NCBI RefSeq assembly: GCF_012584515.1
Contig: NZ_CP051461.1
Coordinates: 1,855,501 to 1,919,500, forward strand
Direction: 5' to 3'
Length of the DNA: 64,000 nucleotides
Source of the DNA: Polaromonas vacuolata
Lineage (GTDB): Bacteria; Pseudomonadota; Gammaproteobacteria; Burkholderiales; Burkholderiaceae_C
Part shown: positions 26,701-34,607 of the stretch, piece by piece
How positions within the stretch are numbered: the stretch's first letter is position 1
Layout of the letters: each line of letters starts with the position of its first letter
Made by a program: the position numbers and the translations under genes
Notes under the pieces: generated by a model
Told to the model about the DNA's origin: nothing
Seen by the model: only the letters and a program-made list of their open reading frames with translations
Database searches by the model: none

Positions 26701-27798
26701 TAACAGAGTTAGATGCAGTAGCCGCGGCAGCAACTCCGTCATGACACGGTCGCGCTGAGCGCGGCTGTAGCGGGGGTGTAGCGCCGAGAGTTTGACCGAT
26801 ATACCAGGTCCTTCATGAATGCCGCGTCCGTTAGAAGCCTTGCCGATAGCGTGAATAGCCTGCTCGTAAGACACCATATAACCCTCAGCATCCTGCTCTG
26901 TCACAGCCGCTTCACCCAGCATGTCGTAGGAATAACGAAAGCCCGATTTCTCTAATGTCCGGCTGTTGGCCAGCGCTTCGGAAATGGTCTGACCGGTCAC
27001 GAACTGCTCACCCATGAGTTTCATCGCACGGTGCACACCTTGACGAATCAAGGGTTCACCGCCTTTGCCAATCAAACGTGTGAGTGACGCACCCAGGCTT
27101 TTTTCGCTACTACTAGACGTCAACTTGCCGGTCAACATCAGGCCCCAAACAGCTGCATTAACGAACATTGAAGGCGAGTTGCCTAAATGCGAATGCCAGT
27201 CGCCATGACTAATTTTGTCGCGAATCAATGCGTCGCGGGTGGCGTTATCGGGAATTCGCAGCAGCGCTTCGGCTAAACACATCAGCGCCACGCCTTCTTG
27301 GCTGGAAAGCGAAAACTCTTGCACCAGTGCTTCAACGCCACCGCTGTCTTTTTTACCGCGCAAACCTTCGACCAGTTTTGTTGCCTGTGTTTCTATCGCA
27401 GTGCGCTGTACGGCGTCTGATGTATGCGCCAGTTGCACTAGCAGCGGCAGGCATTCTTCTTCGGGTCTGTGCCAAGCGGCGGTAATAGCCGCTCTAAGGT
27501 CAGTCTGCGGCAATACATTTTGAGCCCAATCGAGAAACGGCTGCGGCTGCGGCAACGGCATCAAACTGCTAGTTGGCTCATCGCTTTCATCGATCTCATT
27601 TATTTCCGGCATCTCGCCGAGAGCGGTTGCACCTAAATTAGCGCCCAAAGGTGAAAGACCGCGTTCAAGACTTTCAACATAATGCAAAACAGCTTGCTTG
27701 ATCAGCCAATGTGGTGTTCGACCTTGTTGTGTAGCCGCTTCGCGAATGCGGGCTCGCAGCGCCTCATCGACCTTAAGACCTAGCGTGACTGTAGACAT
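23713..27798 (-). CDS. putA: Trifunctional PutA: repressor / proline dehydrogenase / P5C dehydrogenase
   Basis: A 1361-residue protein that oxidises proline to glutamate in two steps and represses its own operon. The N-terminal ribbon-helix-helix domain (residues 2-45: TVTLGLKVDEALRARIREAA, RTPHWLIKQAVLHYVE) closely follows E. coli PutA. The FAD-dependent proline dehydrogenase barrel follows (about 250-590; EGPGISVKLSALHPRY, RLVKGAYWDSEIKRAQ). Then comes the NAD-dependent aldehyde dehydrogenase (about 650-1120) with the Glu of LIAETGGQNA and catalytic Cys of SAGQRCSALR. The C-terminal remainder is the usual oligomerisation-flap type extension. I choose ATG 27798, with AAGGTG 6 bases before it. 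A GTG at 27807 is in frame but sits in the operator. putP follows. Confidence 0.96.
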   Translation of the reverse strand: MSTVTLGLKVDEALRARIREAATQQGRTPHWLIKQAVLHYVESLERGLSPLGANLGATALGEMPEINEIDESDEPTSSLMPLPQPQPFLDWAQNVLPQTDLRAAITAAWHRPEEECLPLLVQLAHTSDAVQRTAIETQATKLVEGLRGKKDSGGVEALVQEFSLSSQEGVALMCLAEALLRIPDNATRDALIRDKISHGDWHSHLGNSPSMFVNAAVWGLMLTGKLTSSSSEKSLGASLTRLIGKGGEPLIRQGVHRAMKLMGEQFVTGQTISEALANSRTLEKSGFRYSYDMLGEAAVTEQDAEGYMVSYEQAIHAIGKASNGRGIHEGPGISVKLSALHPRYSRAQRDRVMTELLPRLLHLTLLARKYDIGLNIDAEEADRLELSLDLLECLCFEPALKGWNGIGFVVQAYQKRCPFVIDYAIDLARRSGHRLMIRLVKGAYWDSEIKRAQLDGHEGYPVYTRKVHTDVAFLACARKLLDAPDAIYPQFATHNAQTLATIYHMAGGNYYSGQYEFQCLHGMGEPLYDQVTGSVANGKLARPCRIYAPVGTHETLLAYLVRRLLENGANTSFVNRIGDANIPVAELVVDPVFQVQQTEFETGRLGAPHDKIPLPRQMFADLGEQSRQNSTGLNLANEQQLASLSAGLLRSTQNLYTASSTVADIAATDAPNTDGGWHAVLNPADTRDQVGWMRPASAEDVELAISRAARAAQIWQGTPQEERAACLSRAADLLEQRTQSLLGLIVREAGKSIPNAIAEIREAVDFLRYYAAQVSATFDNATHRPLGVVLCISPWNFPLAIFTGQVAAALASGNCALAKPAEQTSLIADVMVKILHEAGVPVDAVQLVPGTGETVGAALVAHRQIAGVMFTGSTEVSRMIAQTLAKRLSPQGRPITLIAETGGQNALVADSSALAEQLVGDVLSSAFDSAGQRCSALRLLCLQEDGADRVVEMIKHAMREWVMGNPDRMQTDVGPVIDEDARIQIEAHIARMQSEGQSVTRVGRNESAVQGHFVMPALIEIDDIKRLQREVFGPVLHVLRYRRDQLGEVLDALNATGYGLTFGVHSRIDETIAQVTQKVQAGNVYVNRNVIGAVVGVQPFGGMGLSGTGPKAGGPLYLYRLLQANPSQGNQALTALPTMPVSPSAALIKLPNPAATLALKALQSLNSALVSPAFLALDGWQTSGDMAKAVTACDAYTASNVLGQIFTMPGPTGEANRYQLLPRGAVWAMPQTALGLVQQVAAALASGNPCWLETPIAGSPVALALAIFPADVQAFVRAHKVGQLLEQQHLSALLFEGDSDTLHALLPRIAERSGAIVRVENLTSAQLASGGVYDVSALMHEQSISTNTAAAGGNAQLMTMG

Positions 27799-27800
27799 GG

Positions 27801-27850
27801 GTTGCACCTTTTGACTGAGTTAGTGCAACCCATTTTATAGATAGTGCAAC
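27801..27850 (-). promoter_or_regulatory. Probable PutA autoregulatory operator (three GTTGCA sites)
   Basis: E. coli PutA binds GTTGCA. Three copies lie within 50 bp upstream of the putA ATG: GTTGCA at 27801-27806 (+ strand), and TGCAAC at 27824-27829 and 27845-27850 (GTTGCA on the minus strand). The last two are 21 bp apart, two helical turns. The first overlaps the ribosome binding site. Confidence 0.7.
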
Positions 27851-27946
27851 CAAATCAAAATCCGGGTTAACCCTCAACCCATAAATCCATAAGCGATTGC
27901 AAATAATGGTTTGGCGTCTGTGCTTATATGGGTGCAGATTTAGAAT

Positions 27947-27976
27947 AAAAAAAGCCACCGAAAGGTGGCTTTTTAA
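27947..27976 (-). terminator. Intrinsic terminator of the LivK-type gene
   Basis: Stem with GCCACC (27954-27959) and GGTGGC (27964-27969), a GAAA tetraloop, and A/T runs on both sides; on the minus strand it ends in a T-tract, 27 bp after the stop of the binding protein gene. Confidence 0.9.
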
Positions 27977-28002
27977 ATCAATCTAAAAGATCAATTCATG
28001 AA

Positions 28003-29133
28003 TTAATTCAGCGGTGTTTTCTTACCGTCTTTGTAGACGTAAAGAGTAATCGCTGGGTTCTTCAATTCGCCGTTAGGCTCAAAAGCGATGGTGGTGGTCA
28101 CGCCCTTGTAGTTAGTCTTCATCAACTCTGGCAAATAGACTTTTGGATCGCTAGACTTTGCACGTTTCATCGCGTCGACCAAAACGAAAGTAGCGTCATA
28201 GGTGTATGGGCTGTAGACCTGGAACTGGTTTGGATACTTGGCGTCGTAACGCTTTTTCCATGCTTCGCCGCCTGGCATTTTTGCCAGCGATGCACCGCCT
28301 TCAGCGCAAACAATGTTCTCAACTGTTTTAGCGCCGGCTGCGAGCTTGGCGACTTCTGTCGTGCAGATGCCGTCACCACCGAAAAACTTGACGTTGCTCA
28401 TGCCGAGTTGTTCCATCTGACGCAGCATTGGTCCAGCTTGTGGATCCATACCGCCGAAGAAAATCGCATCGGGCTTCTTGGCTTTGACGGCTGTCAAAAT
28501 GGCCATGAAGTCAGTGGCTTTATCGGTGGTGAACTGCTCGTCAACAACCTTCATGCCTTTGGACAAAGCGGTGCGTTTGAACACTTCAGCAACGCCTTGG
28601 CCATAAGCTGTACGGTCATCAATGACGGCGACAGTTTTGAGCTTGAGTCCATCAATCGCGTAGAAAGCCAGACCAGCGCCAAGAGCGTTGTCGTTGGCAA
28701 TGATACGGAAGGTGGTGTTGTAGCCTGGCTTGGTCAGATTAGGGTTGGTTGCAGCGCCGGTGATATGGGGAATACCGCAGTCGTTGTAAATCTTAGAAGC
28801 AGGAATCGTGGTGCCGGAATTGAGGTGACCGACTACGCCAGCGACTTTTGCATCGCACAACTTTTGTGCAGCAGCCGTGCCTTGTTTTGGATCGGCGGCA
28901 TCATCTTCAGCCACGATTTCAAACTTGGCTTTCTTGCCGCCAATCATGATGTTCTGAGCGTTCAGATCTTCAATGGCCATGCGGACGCCATTTTCATTAT
29001 CTTTTCCGTAGTGGGCTTGCGAGCCGGAAAGCGGGGCAACATGGCCGATTTTTACGATCAGGTCCTCAGCCGAAGCCATGCCAGCCAAGCTAGCCAGTGC
29101 CGCAATCACTGTCAGTTTAAATTTCATCTGCAT
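28003..29133 (-). CDS. Branched-chain amino acid ABC transporter substrate-binding protein (LivJ/LivK type)
   Basis: A 376-residue periplasmic binding protein, with a signal peptide ending at GMASA before EDLIVKIGHV. It has the family's HVAPLSGSQAHYGKD, VVGHLNSGTTIPASKIY and AYGQGVAEVFKR segments. It probably binds branched-chain or related amino acids; exact ligand unknown. The start is ATG 29133 with GGAG 7 bases before. It is an orphan: no livHMGF permease or ATPase genes are near, and it has its own terminator. Orphan Liv-type binding proteins in Burkholderiales commonly serve a transporter encoded elsewhere. Confidence 0.9.
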   Translation of the reverse strand: MQMKFKLTVIAALASLAGMASAEDLIVKIGHVAPLSGSQAHYGKDNENGVRMAIEDLNAQNIMIGGKKAKFEIVAEDDAADPKQGTAAAQKLCDAKVAGVVGHLNSGTTIPASKIYNDCGIPHITGAATNPNLTKPGYNTTFRIIANDNALGAGLAFYAIDGLKLKTVAVIDDRTAYGQGVAEVFKRTALSKGMKVVDEQFTTDKATDFMAILTAVKAKKPDAIFFGGMDPQAGPMLRQMEQLGMSNVKFFGGDGICTTEVAKLAAGAKTVENIVCAEGGASLAKMPGGEAWKKRYDAKYPNQFQVYSPYTYDATFVLVDAMKRAKSSDPKVYLPELMKTNYKGVTTTIAFEPNGELKNPAITLYVYKDGKKTPLN

Positions 29134-29308
29134 AAAAACACTCCGATTAGGAAATTACCGTTAAAGGTTGAGAACAAAATTTTTGCTCAACGGCACGTAA
29201 CATAACGCAATTTTCGCGCCTGCCGTATAGCAATATCCCTAGGTTTAATCGATTGGATTAAAACATCCGATGTAAATTAACCTGGAAGTATTGTGTCATC
29301 AAATAAAG

Positions 29309-29719
29309 TTAAAAAACTTTTGGATACAACTCTTGTGAAACCGCTTGCATGACCGTCTCGCGGACCACAGATTCGATCTCTTCGCGCAAGCGTGGTGCCA
29401 GTGTTTGGGTATGCGCCAGAACGATTTGTGAAACGGCATCTTGCAAGCGCGATTCAAGCGCGCTGTCGACGCGCTGCATCACGCGGTGGAGAATTTCATT
29501 TTCAAGTTTTAGCTGGGTCTCAAATGTCATTGCTTGCGACATTTGAGGCAGCTCTTGCTCTTGCGCTTGCTCTGAATTAATGATCGGCGGCTGAATTGGC
29601 TGGGCTGCCGTCAATACCGCAGACTGCTTGAGGCCTGTTAATGCAGGAATAGCCACCCCGAGTTGAACCACATCTGTGAGCGTGGGCACAAAACGCGGCG
29701 GCATGGGTGAGTCGCTCAT
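29309..29719 (-). CDS. Hypothetical protein of the pepA-holC operon
   Basis: A 136-residue protein not assigned to a family here. The first 50 residues are proline-rich and low in structure (MSDSPMPPRFVPTLTDVV, PIQPPIINSEQAQEQE); residues 55-132 read as long amphipathic helices with heptad-like spacing (ETQLKLENEILHRVMQRV, LESRLQDAVSQIVLAH, LREEIESVVRETVMQAV), so a coiled coil or helical bundle is likely. It has no signal peptide or membrane segment. Its start overlaps the holC stop by 4 bp, which shows translational coupling and suggests a role tied to HolC or to DNA replication, but this is inference. Confidence 0.7.
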   Translation of the reverse strand: MSDSPMPPRFVPTLTDVVQLGVAIPALTGLKQSAVLTAAQPIQPPIINSEQAQEQELPQMSQAMTFETQLKLENEILHRVMQRVDSALESRLQDAVSQIVLAHTQTLAPRLREEIESVVRETVMQAVSQELYPKVF

Positions 29720-30177
29720 GCGTTAGTTCCTGCGGCAGATGTTTCGTGTTTTTTCAGCGGATAGCCTCTGTCGGCGTAATGCTTCCAGCGGCGGCGCGCG
29801 GCCGAGAGTTCTGGAGGTGCTTGACCCACTAACTCGATGAGACGCTCGAAGCGTTCGAAATTCTCAGGTATTTCTTCTCCGAGATTGACCAACACCTGCC
29901 AGTGTTGACTGCTAGCCGTCGATTGCGCCAGCACTATGGGGCTGGCTGCAAGTGTGATGGCGTGCAGTTCAGGATTGGCAGATGAGGCCGCTGTTGCCGC
30001 GCAATGCGGCACAAAATCTGTACTGGAAAACTGCCAGAGTAAGCGGTCTAACTCATGCAATTGATCAGGCTGCCCTGTCACCAGCACTTTTGCGCCCCCG
30101 GCGTAAGCCTTGCGCAACAAGCGGCAGGCGTAGCCTAGCTTGTCGGCCAGATTGACGTGGAAGGCTACCTCAGTCAT
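29716..30177 (-). CDS. holC: DNA polymerase III subunit chi HolC
   Basis: A 153-residue protein with the HolC layout: EVAFHVNLADKLGYACRLLRK at the N-terminus, GAKVLVTGQPDQLHELDRLLW, FVPHC, then the later VLVNLGEEIPENFERFERLIEL and RRRWKHYADRGYPLKKH (quoted in parts below 20 residues). Chi links the clamp loader, through psi, to single-stranded DNA-binding protein. The gene overlaps pepA by 4 bp upstream and the hypothetical gene by 4 bp downstream; pepA-holC adjacency is common in proteobacteria. Confidence 0.9.
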   Translation of the reverse strand: MTEVAFHVNLADKLGYACRLLRKAYAGGAKVLVTGQPDQLHELDRLLWQFSSTDFVPHCAATAASSANPELHAITLAASPIVLAQSTASSQHWQVLVNLGEEIPENFERFERLIELVGQAPPELSAARRRWKHYADRGYPLKKHETSAAGTNA

Positions 30178-31775
30178 GCCGAGCGGATCAGACTTGCTTG
30201 ACGAGGTTTGGCGACGCGCTTAACCGGTGCTTTCGGCACTTTCAGCGCGGTCGTCTGGGCGCTATTTGCTGCTGATTTAGCGCTGGCTTTAGTCGCGGCT
30301 TTAGGTAATTGCTGCGCAGGAAGTGCCGCAGTTGCCAACAAAAATTCAACCAATAAACCGACTGGGCGACCGGTAGAGCCTTTGACCTTACCGCTTTTCC
30401 AAGCGGTGCCGGCTATATCCAAATGTGCCCAAGGGTACTTAGTCGTAAAACGTTGCAAAAATTTTGCCGCTGTCACTGCACCGCCAGCACGCCCGGCGAC
30501 ATTCGCAACGTCAGCAAAATTGCTTTTCAAGCCTTCAGCGTAATCGTCATCTAGCGGCATGCGCCAGCACAAATCTAATGCGCTATCACCTGCATCTAAC
30601 AGGCGTTTAACCAATTGCTCGTCCGCAGAGAAAACACCGCTGCGCACACCACCAAGAGCGACTACGCAAGCACCGGTTAGGGTGGCAATATCGACTACAG
30701 CAGCGGGTTTAAAGCGTTCGGCATAAGTCAGTGCGTCGCATAAAACCAGTCGGCCTTCGGCATCGGTATTGAGGTTTTCAATCGTCTGTCCGCTCATGCT
30801 GGTGACCACATCACCAGGTTTGACTGCGTTGCCATCTGGCATGTTCTCGCAAGCAGGTATCAAACCGACCACATTGATGGCAGGCTTGAGATCGGCGAGT
30901 GTGCGAAAGGTGCCCAACACGCTGGCAGCACCGCACATATCAAACTTCATCTCATCCATATCGGCCGAAGGCTTAATAGAAATGCCGCCAGTATCAAAGG
31001 TAATACCTTTACCGACCAACACCACTGGTGCTGCTGTTTTTGCCGCACCGTTGTAATGCAGAACAATAAAGCGTAGTTCTTCGCGTGAGCCTTTGGCCAC
31101 AGACATAAAGCTACCCATACCTAGCTTGGCAACTTCTTTAGGGCCCAGCACTTCAACTTTGATACCGGGTAATTTTCCTAATTCTTTAGCTGCATTTGCC
31201 AGCATAGTGGGCGTTGCATGATTGGCAGGACGGTTGCCCCACTCTTTGGCTAAGTCAATACCTTTAGCGAGCGCAATACCGGCCTCAAAACCAGCTTTCA
31301 TCGCTGTCACGGCTGGCGCAGTGGCGGCTGTGAAAACTATGCGCTCAATTGCACTGACGCTGGCTTTTGGTTTGGTAGTAGTAAAGACGTAGCAAGCATC
31401 TGCGCAAGCCAAAACAGCTGCACTGGCTTGGGCGTTAGCCGCAGTGCTGAGAAAATTTAGATCTAACAACACGCGTTTAGCGTTGCTTCCCTTAAGGCTG
31501 GAGATGGCGGCATTAACTGCTGAGCGCACGCTTTTGGCGCTGCCGTCGCCGGCACCGACCAGAACCAAGCGAGTAGCCGCCATGTCCGTGGGTCGGTAGG
31601 TTGTGAGCAACTGACCGGTTTTAGCCTGAAGGTCGCCAGACTTTAAGGCCAAGCTTGCAAGCGCTGATACGGCATCTTCTCCCGCTTGAAAGTTATGCGG
31701 CAACAAAACCACCAGAGCATCACATTTTTCAGCGCACACACGCTCATTACTTAAAGGTTTAATTTCAAAGTTCAT
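30174..31775 (-). CDS. pepA: Leucyl aminopeptidase PepA (M17) with a basic C-terminal tail
   Basis: A cytosolic two-metal aminopeptidase. The catalytic domain has the M17 ligands Lys256 and Asp261 in GKGITFDTGG, Asp279 in KFDMCGA, and Asp338 and Glu340 in the signature NTDAEGRL (336-343) with Arg342. The conserved domain ends near residue 480 (GLLVEFLL). The last 53 residues are a low-complexity Ala/Lys/Pro tail (KAATKASAKSAANSAQ, KVPKAPVKRVAKPRQ) not seen in E. coli PepA (503 residues). E. coli PepA also binds DNA in carAB control and Xer recombination, so a basic tail could add nucleic acid contact; this is inference. The gene is divergent from lptF and first in pepA-holC-hypothetical. Confidence 0.95.
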   Translation of the reverse strand: MNFEIKPLSNERVCAEKCDALVVLLPHNFQAGEDAVSALASLALKSGDLQAKTGQLLTTYRPTDMAATRLVLVGAGDGSAKSVRSAVNAAISSLKGSNAKRVLLDLNFLSTAANAQASAAVLACADACYVFTTTKPKASVSAIERIVFTAATAPAVTAMKAGFEAGIALAKGIDLAKEWGNRPANHATPTMLANAAKELGKLPGIKVEVLGPKEVAKLGMGSFMSVAKGSREELRFIVLHYNGAAKTAAPVVLVGKGITFDTGGISIKPSADMDEMKFDMCGAASVLGTFRTLADLKPAINVVGLIPACENMPDGNAVKPGDVVTSMSGQTIENLNTDAEGRLVLCDALTYAERFKPAAVVDIATLTGACVVALGGVRSGVFSADEQLVKRLLDAGDSALDLCWRMPLDDDYAEGLKSNFADVANVAGRAGGAVTAAKFLQRFTTKYPWAHLDIAGTAWKSGKVKGSTGRPVGLLVEFLLATAALPAQQLPKAATKASAKSAANSAQTTALKVPKAPVKRVAKPRQASLIRSA

Positions 31776-31840
31776 AATTGGGGGTTTGTCAGTCTATATT
31801 TTTAAGTAAAGCGCTAAGCGCAAAAACACGCCACGTGTCA

Positions 31841-32962
31841 ATGTTATTCCAATCTTCGATCCGCAAAGAATTAGCCCGCAGTTTCGGTGCCACGTTGGTG
31901 GTTTTAATCACTATCGTGATGACTATTGTGCTTATCCGCACGCTTGGCCAAGCCTCGCGCGGTTCAATAGACCCACAAGACGTGATGCTGTTCATGGCCT
32001 ATTCGGCTATGGGACGGCTGCCGACCATACTCTCGCTGTCTCTTTTTATCGCCATGGTGAGCACACTCTCGCGCATGTATAGGGACAGCGAAATGGTGGT
32101 CTGGTTCACCAGCGGCCAGGGCTTATGGGGATTTTTACGGCCACTGTACCGCTTTGCTTGGCCGGTTTTACTCATCATTACCCTGATGTCAATGTTCGTT
32201 TGGCCTTGGGCCAACCAGCAAACCCAAGACATGCGTGAACGTTACGAAAGTCGCAGTGATTTAGACCGTATCGCGCCTGGGCAATTCCAAGAATCATCCA
32301 ACGGAAGTAGGGTGTTTTTTATTGATGCGGGAACCGAGTCAGCAAAAAAAACCAGTAACAATGTTTTTATTTCGGCAAACACCAACGGCAAGAACACTGT
32401 AATCACAGCCAACTCCGGACGCATTGAAATGCGTGGGAAAGACCAACTGCTGCTTTTAGAAAACGGTCAGAGAGTCGAACGTATTGAAGGCAAAAATGCA
32501 CTAAAAATCAGTGAGTTTCAAGAATATGGCACGAATACTGGCACGACAAACACCTTGGCAGCGGAAGCTACTGAAGCCAAGCTTTTGTCTACGCGCGATC
32601 TGCTCAAGGCGCCGTCTCTGGTTAACCGAAGTGAATTAGCTTGGCGACTAGGTCTTTTGCTTTCAGCCCTCAATCTTGTGGTTTTGGCCGTAGCACTCGC
32701 TAGCGTCAACCCGCGCGGCGGTCGCAGTGGCAACATGATATTTGTACTTCTGACTTTTATCGTCTACAACAATTTACTCAACCTCGGCCAAAATTGGATT
32801 TATAGCGGCTTGGTGAGTTTTGGTGGATTTCTAATCACGCTACATGGCGGTGTGTTGCTGCTTGGCTTGGCATGGCTGGCTAAGCGCCATAGCAACTGGA
32901 CACTCAAATCAATGCTGCGCATGAACAGTCGCAACCCAGTCACCGAGAAAACTTCAGTATGA
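31841..32962 (+). CDS. lptF: LPS export permease LptF
   Basis: A 373-residue inner membrane permease of the LptB2FG lipopolysaccharide extractor (YjgP/YjgQ family). Six membrane helices are expected: three near the N-terminus (ATLVVLITIVMTIVLI; LPTILSLSLFIAMVSTL; LYRFAWPVLLIITLMSMFVW) and three at the C-terminus, with a periplasmic beta-jellyroll between (SSNGSRVFFIDAG to GQRVERIEG). The start ATG 31841 gives MLFQSSIRKELARSF, the usual LptF N-terminus; an upstream TTG at 31778 would add 21 unlikely residues. It overlaps lptG by 4 bp. Confidence 0.93.
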   Translation: MLFQSSIRKELARSFGATLVVLITIVMTIVLIRTLGQASRGSIDPQDVMLFMAYSAMGRLPTILSLSLFIAMVSTLSRMYRDSEMVVWFTSGQGLWGFLRPLYRFAWPVLLIITLMSMFVWPWANQQTQDMRERYESRSDLDRIAPGQFQESSNGSRVFFIDAGTESAKKTSNNVFISANTNGKNTVITANSGRIEMRGKDQLLLLENGQRVERIEGKNALKISEFQEYGTNTGTTNTLAAEATEAKLLSTRDLLKAPSLVNRSELAWRLGLLLSALNLVVLAVALASVNPRGGRSGNMIFVLLTFIVYNNLLNLGQNWIYSGLVSFGGFLITLHGGVLLLGLAWLAKRHSNWTLKSMLRMNSRNPVTEKTSV

Positions 32963-34107
32963 AAACCATAAGACGTCTGATTTATGGTGAAGTTATTAGC
33001 TCTATCGCCCTAGTGGCATTGGGTTTTTTATCACTGTTTTATTTTTTTGATCTAGTTGACGAGTTGCAATACATTGGCAAAAACAATGGCTTAGCGGGCT
33101 TGGGCGAAATCTATCAAATCAAGCACGCGCTGCTTTACGTGACTTTGCTAGTACCCAATCACCTCTACGAGTTACTCCCGATCTCAGTATTGATAGGCAC
33201 AATCTTCGTGATGGCTAGACTGGCACAAAGTTCTGAATTCACGATTTTGCGCACCAGCGGTTTAGGGCCTTGGCGTGCACTGCGGTTGCTGCTGGGCATT
33301 GGTTTATTTTTTGTTGTCTTTAGTTTTGTCGTGGGTGATTACCTTGCGCCGCTTTCAGACCGCACAGCGCAATTGCTGAAGGGTCGCTACCAAAACAGCA
33401 TCACGGTAGGTCAAACAGGCGCTTGGCTGCGTGAGAAAAAGGCCTACAACAGTTACGTCGCCAATATCAAAATCCTCACACCCAATAATGAAATGCAAGG
33501 TGTTCAGATTCTGGAATTCAACAACCAGGGCTTTATGGTCTCCATCACCAAAGCACCTAAAGCTGTTTTCTCAGACGGCAACGCGTGGATACTTGAACAA
33601 GCTACTCGCACCGAGCTAGCCATACCCAAACAAAGTGCTGGCGAGGTCAGCAGCAGCAAAGCGCCGCCGCGGGTGAACAATAGTGAAATCGCAAATTACC
33701 GCTGGGCCACTGACTTGACCGAAGAAATGGTCTCAGTTGCCCTGCTCAAACCTGATCGCATGGCTACGCTGGACTTGCTTAACTACATTCGACATCTAGA
33801 TGCTAATGGTCAAACCGCTCAGCGCTATGAGATTGAATTTTGGAAAAAAGTTTTCTACCCGCTTAGCTGTCTTGTGATGGTGATACTTGCCCTACCGTTT
33901 GCTTACCTGCACTTTCGCTCGGGTGGAATAGCCGGCTATGTCTTTGCCGGTGTGATGTTGGGTATCAGCTTCTTTTTGCTTAACAATGTTTTTGGTTATG
34001 TCGGCAATTTGCGCAACTGGCAGCCATGGATTGCGGCGGCAGCGCCAGGCCTACTTTATATGGCCGCATCGCTGGGTGCGTTCAGTGTTTTAGTGCTCAG
34101 ACGATAA
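32959..34107 (+). CDS. lptG: LPS export permease LptG
   Basis: The partner of LptF, 382 residues, with six membrane helices around a periplasmic jellyroll. It shows IRRLIYGEVISSIALVALGF at the N-terminus, FDLVDELQYIGK, LVPNHLYELLPISVLIGTIF, ILRTSGLGPWRALRLL and the C-terminal FWKKVFYPLSCLVMVILALPFAYL (the last in parts: FWKKVFYPLSCLVM, ILALPFAYL), all typical. The ATGA overlap with lptF ensures equal production of the two halves. Confidence 0.94.
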   Translation: MKTIRRLIYGEVISSIALVALGFLSLFYFFDLVDELQYIGKNNGLAGLGEIYQIKHALLYVTLLVPNHLYELLPISVLIGTIFVMARLAQSSEFTILRTSGLGPWRALRLLLGIGLFFVVFSFVVGDYLAPLSDRTAQLLKGRYQNSITVGQTGAWLREKKAYNSYVANIKILTPNNEMQGVQILEFNNQGFMVSITKAPKAVFSDGNAWILEQATRTELAIPKQSAGEVSSSKAPPRVNNSEIANYRWATDLTEEMVSVALLKPDRMATLDLLNYIRHLDANGQTAQRYEIEFWKKVFYPLSCLVMVILALPFAYLHFRSGGIAGYVFAGVMLGISFFLLNNVFGYVGNLRNWQPWIAAAAPGLLYMAASLGAFSVLVLRR

Positions 34108-34118
34108 TACGAACACAC

Positions 34119-34517
34119 ATGAATAGCCTTACCTCAAATCCACAAATAAAGCCTGCTTCACAGCTGGGCATAGTACTTTTCGGTCACGGCTCGCGTGACC
34201 CCAACTGGCGCTTACCCATGGAAGCCGTGGCGGCGCAAATTCGCAGTCGTGAGCCAGCCACACCGGTTGTTTGTGCTTATCTCGAACTGTGTGAACCTAG
34301 TCTGCCAGCTGCTGCTGCGGCCTTAATTAAAGACGGCGCTGAACGGGTAAAGATATTTCCGCTGTTTTTAGGCGTTGGCAAACATGCGCGTGAGGATTTA
34401 CCACTGCTGGTTAGTGAAATCCGCGCCACCCATCCGCAAACCGAGGTTGAATTAATGGCCACAGCGGGCGAAAACCCCGCCTTAATCGCGTTAATGGCGG
34501 ATTTAGCACTGGCTTAA
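34119..34517 (+). CDS. cbiX: CbiX-type sirohydrochlorin chelatase
   Basis: A 132-residue short-form (CbiXS/SirB-like) chelatase. His23 in LFGHGSRDPNW and a second His in FPLFLGVGKHAREDLP (about residue 86-88) are the metal-site histidines. Short CbiX proteins act as homodimers that insert Co2+, Fe2+ or Ni2+ into sirohydrochlorin. The start ATG 34119 follows lptG by 11 bp; a longer frame from 34026 would overlap lptG by 82 bp and is rejected. The next gene is cysB, so a role in making siroheme for sulfite reductase is plausible. Confidence 0.85.
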   Translation: MNSLTSNPQIKPASQLGIVLFGHGSRDPNWRLPMEAVAAQIRSREPATPVVCAYLELCEPSLPAAAAALIKDGAERVKIFPLFLGVGKHAREDLPLLVSEIRATHPQTEVELMATAGENPALIALMADLALA

Positions 34518-34607
34518 TTAGAATTTAAGAGCTACAAGGACTAGATCAACGCTTGTGTGAGAAATGCGAAAAGGCATAATGAAATCAAACATTAGCCTAC
34601 TTTTGAT

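Noticed and set aside
27799..27807. GTG start for putA
   Set aside because: It lies in a GTTGCA operator site and downstream AAGGTG plus ATG 27798 gives the N-terminus that matches E. coli PutA.
28408..29205. 265-codon ORF on the plus strand
   Set aside because: It lies antisense across the clear LivK-type binding protein gene, has no ribosome binding site or recognised domain, and reflects the codon bias of the real gene.
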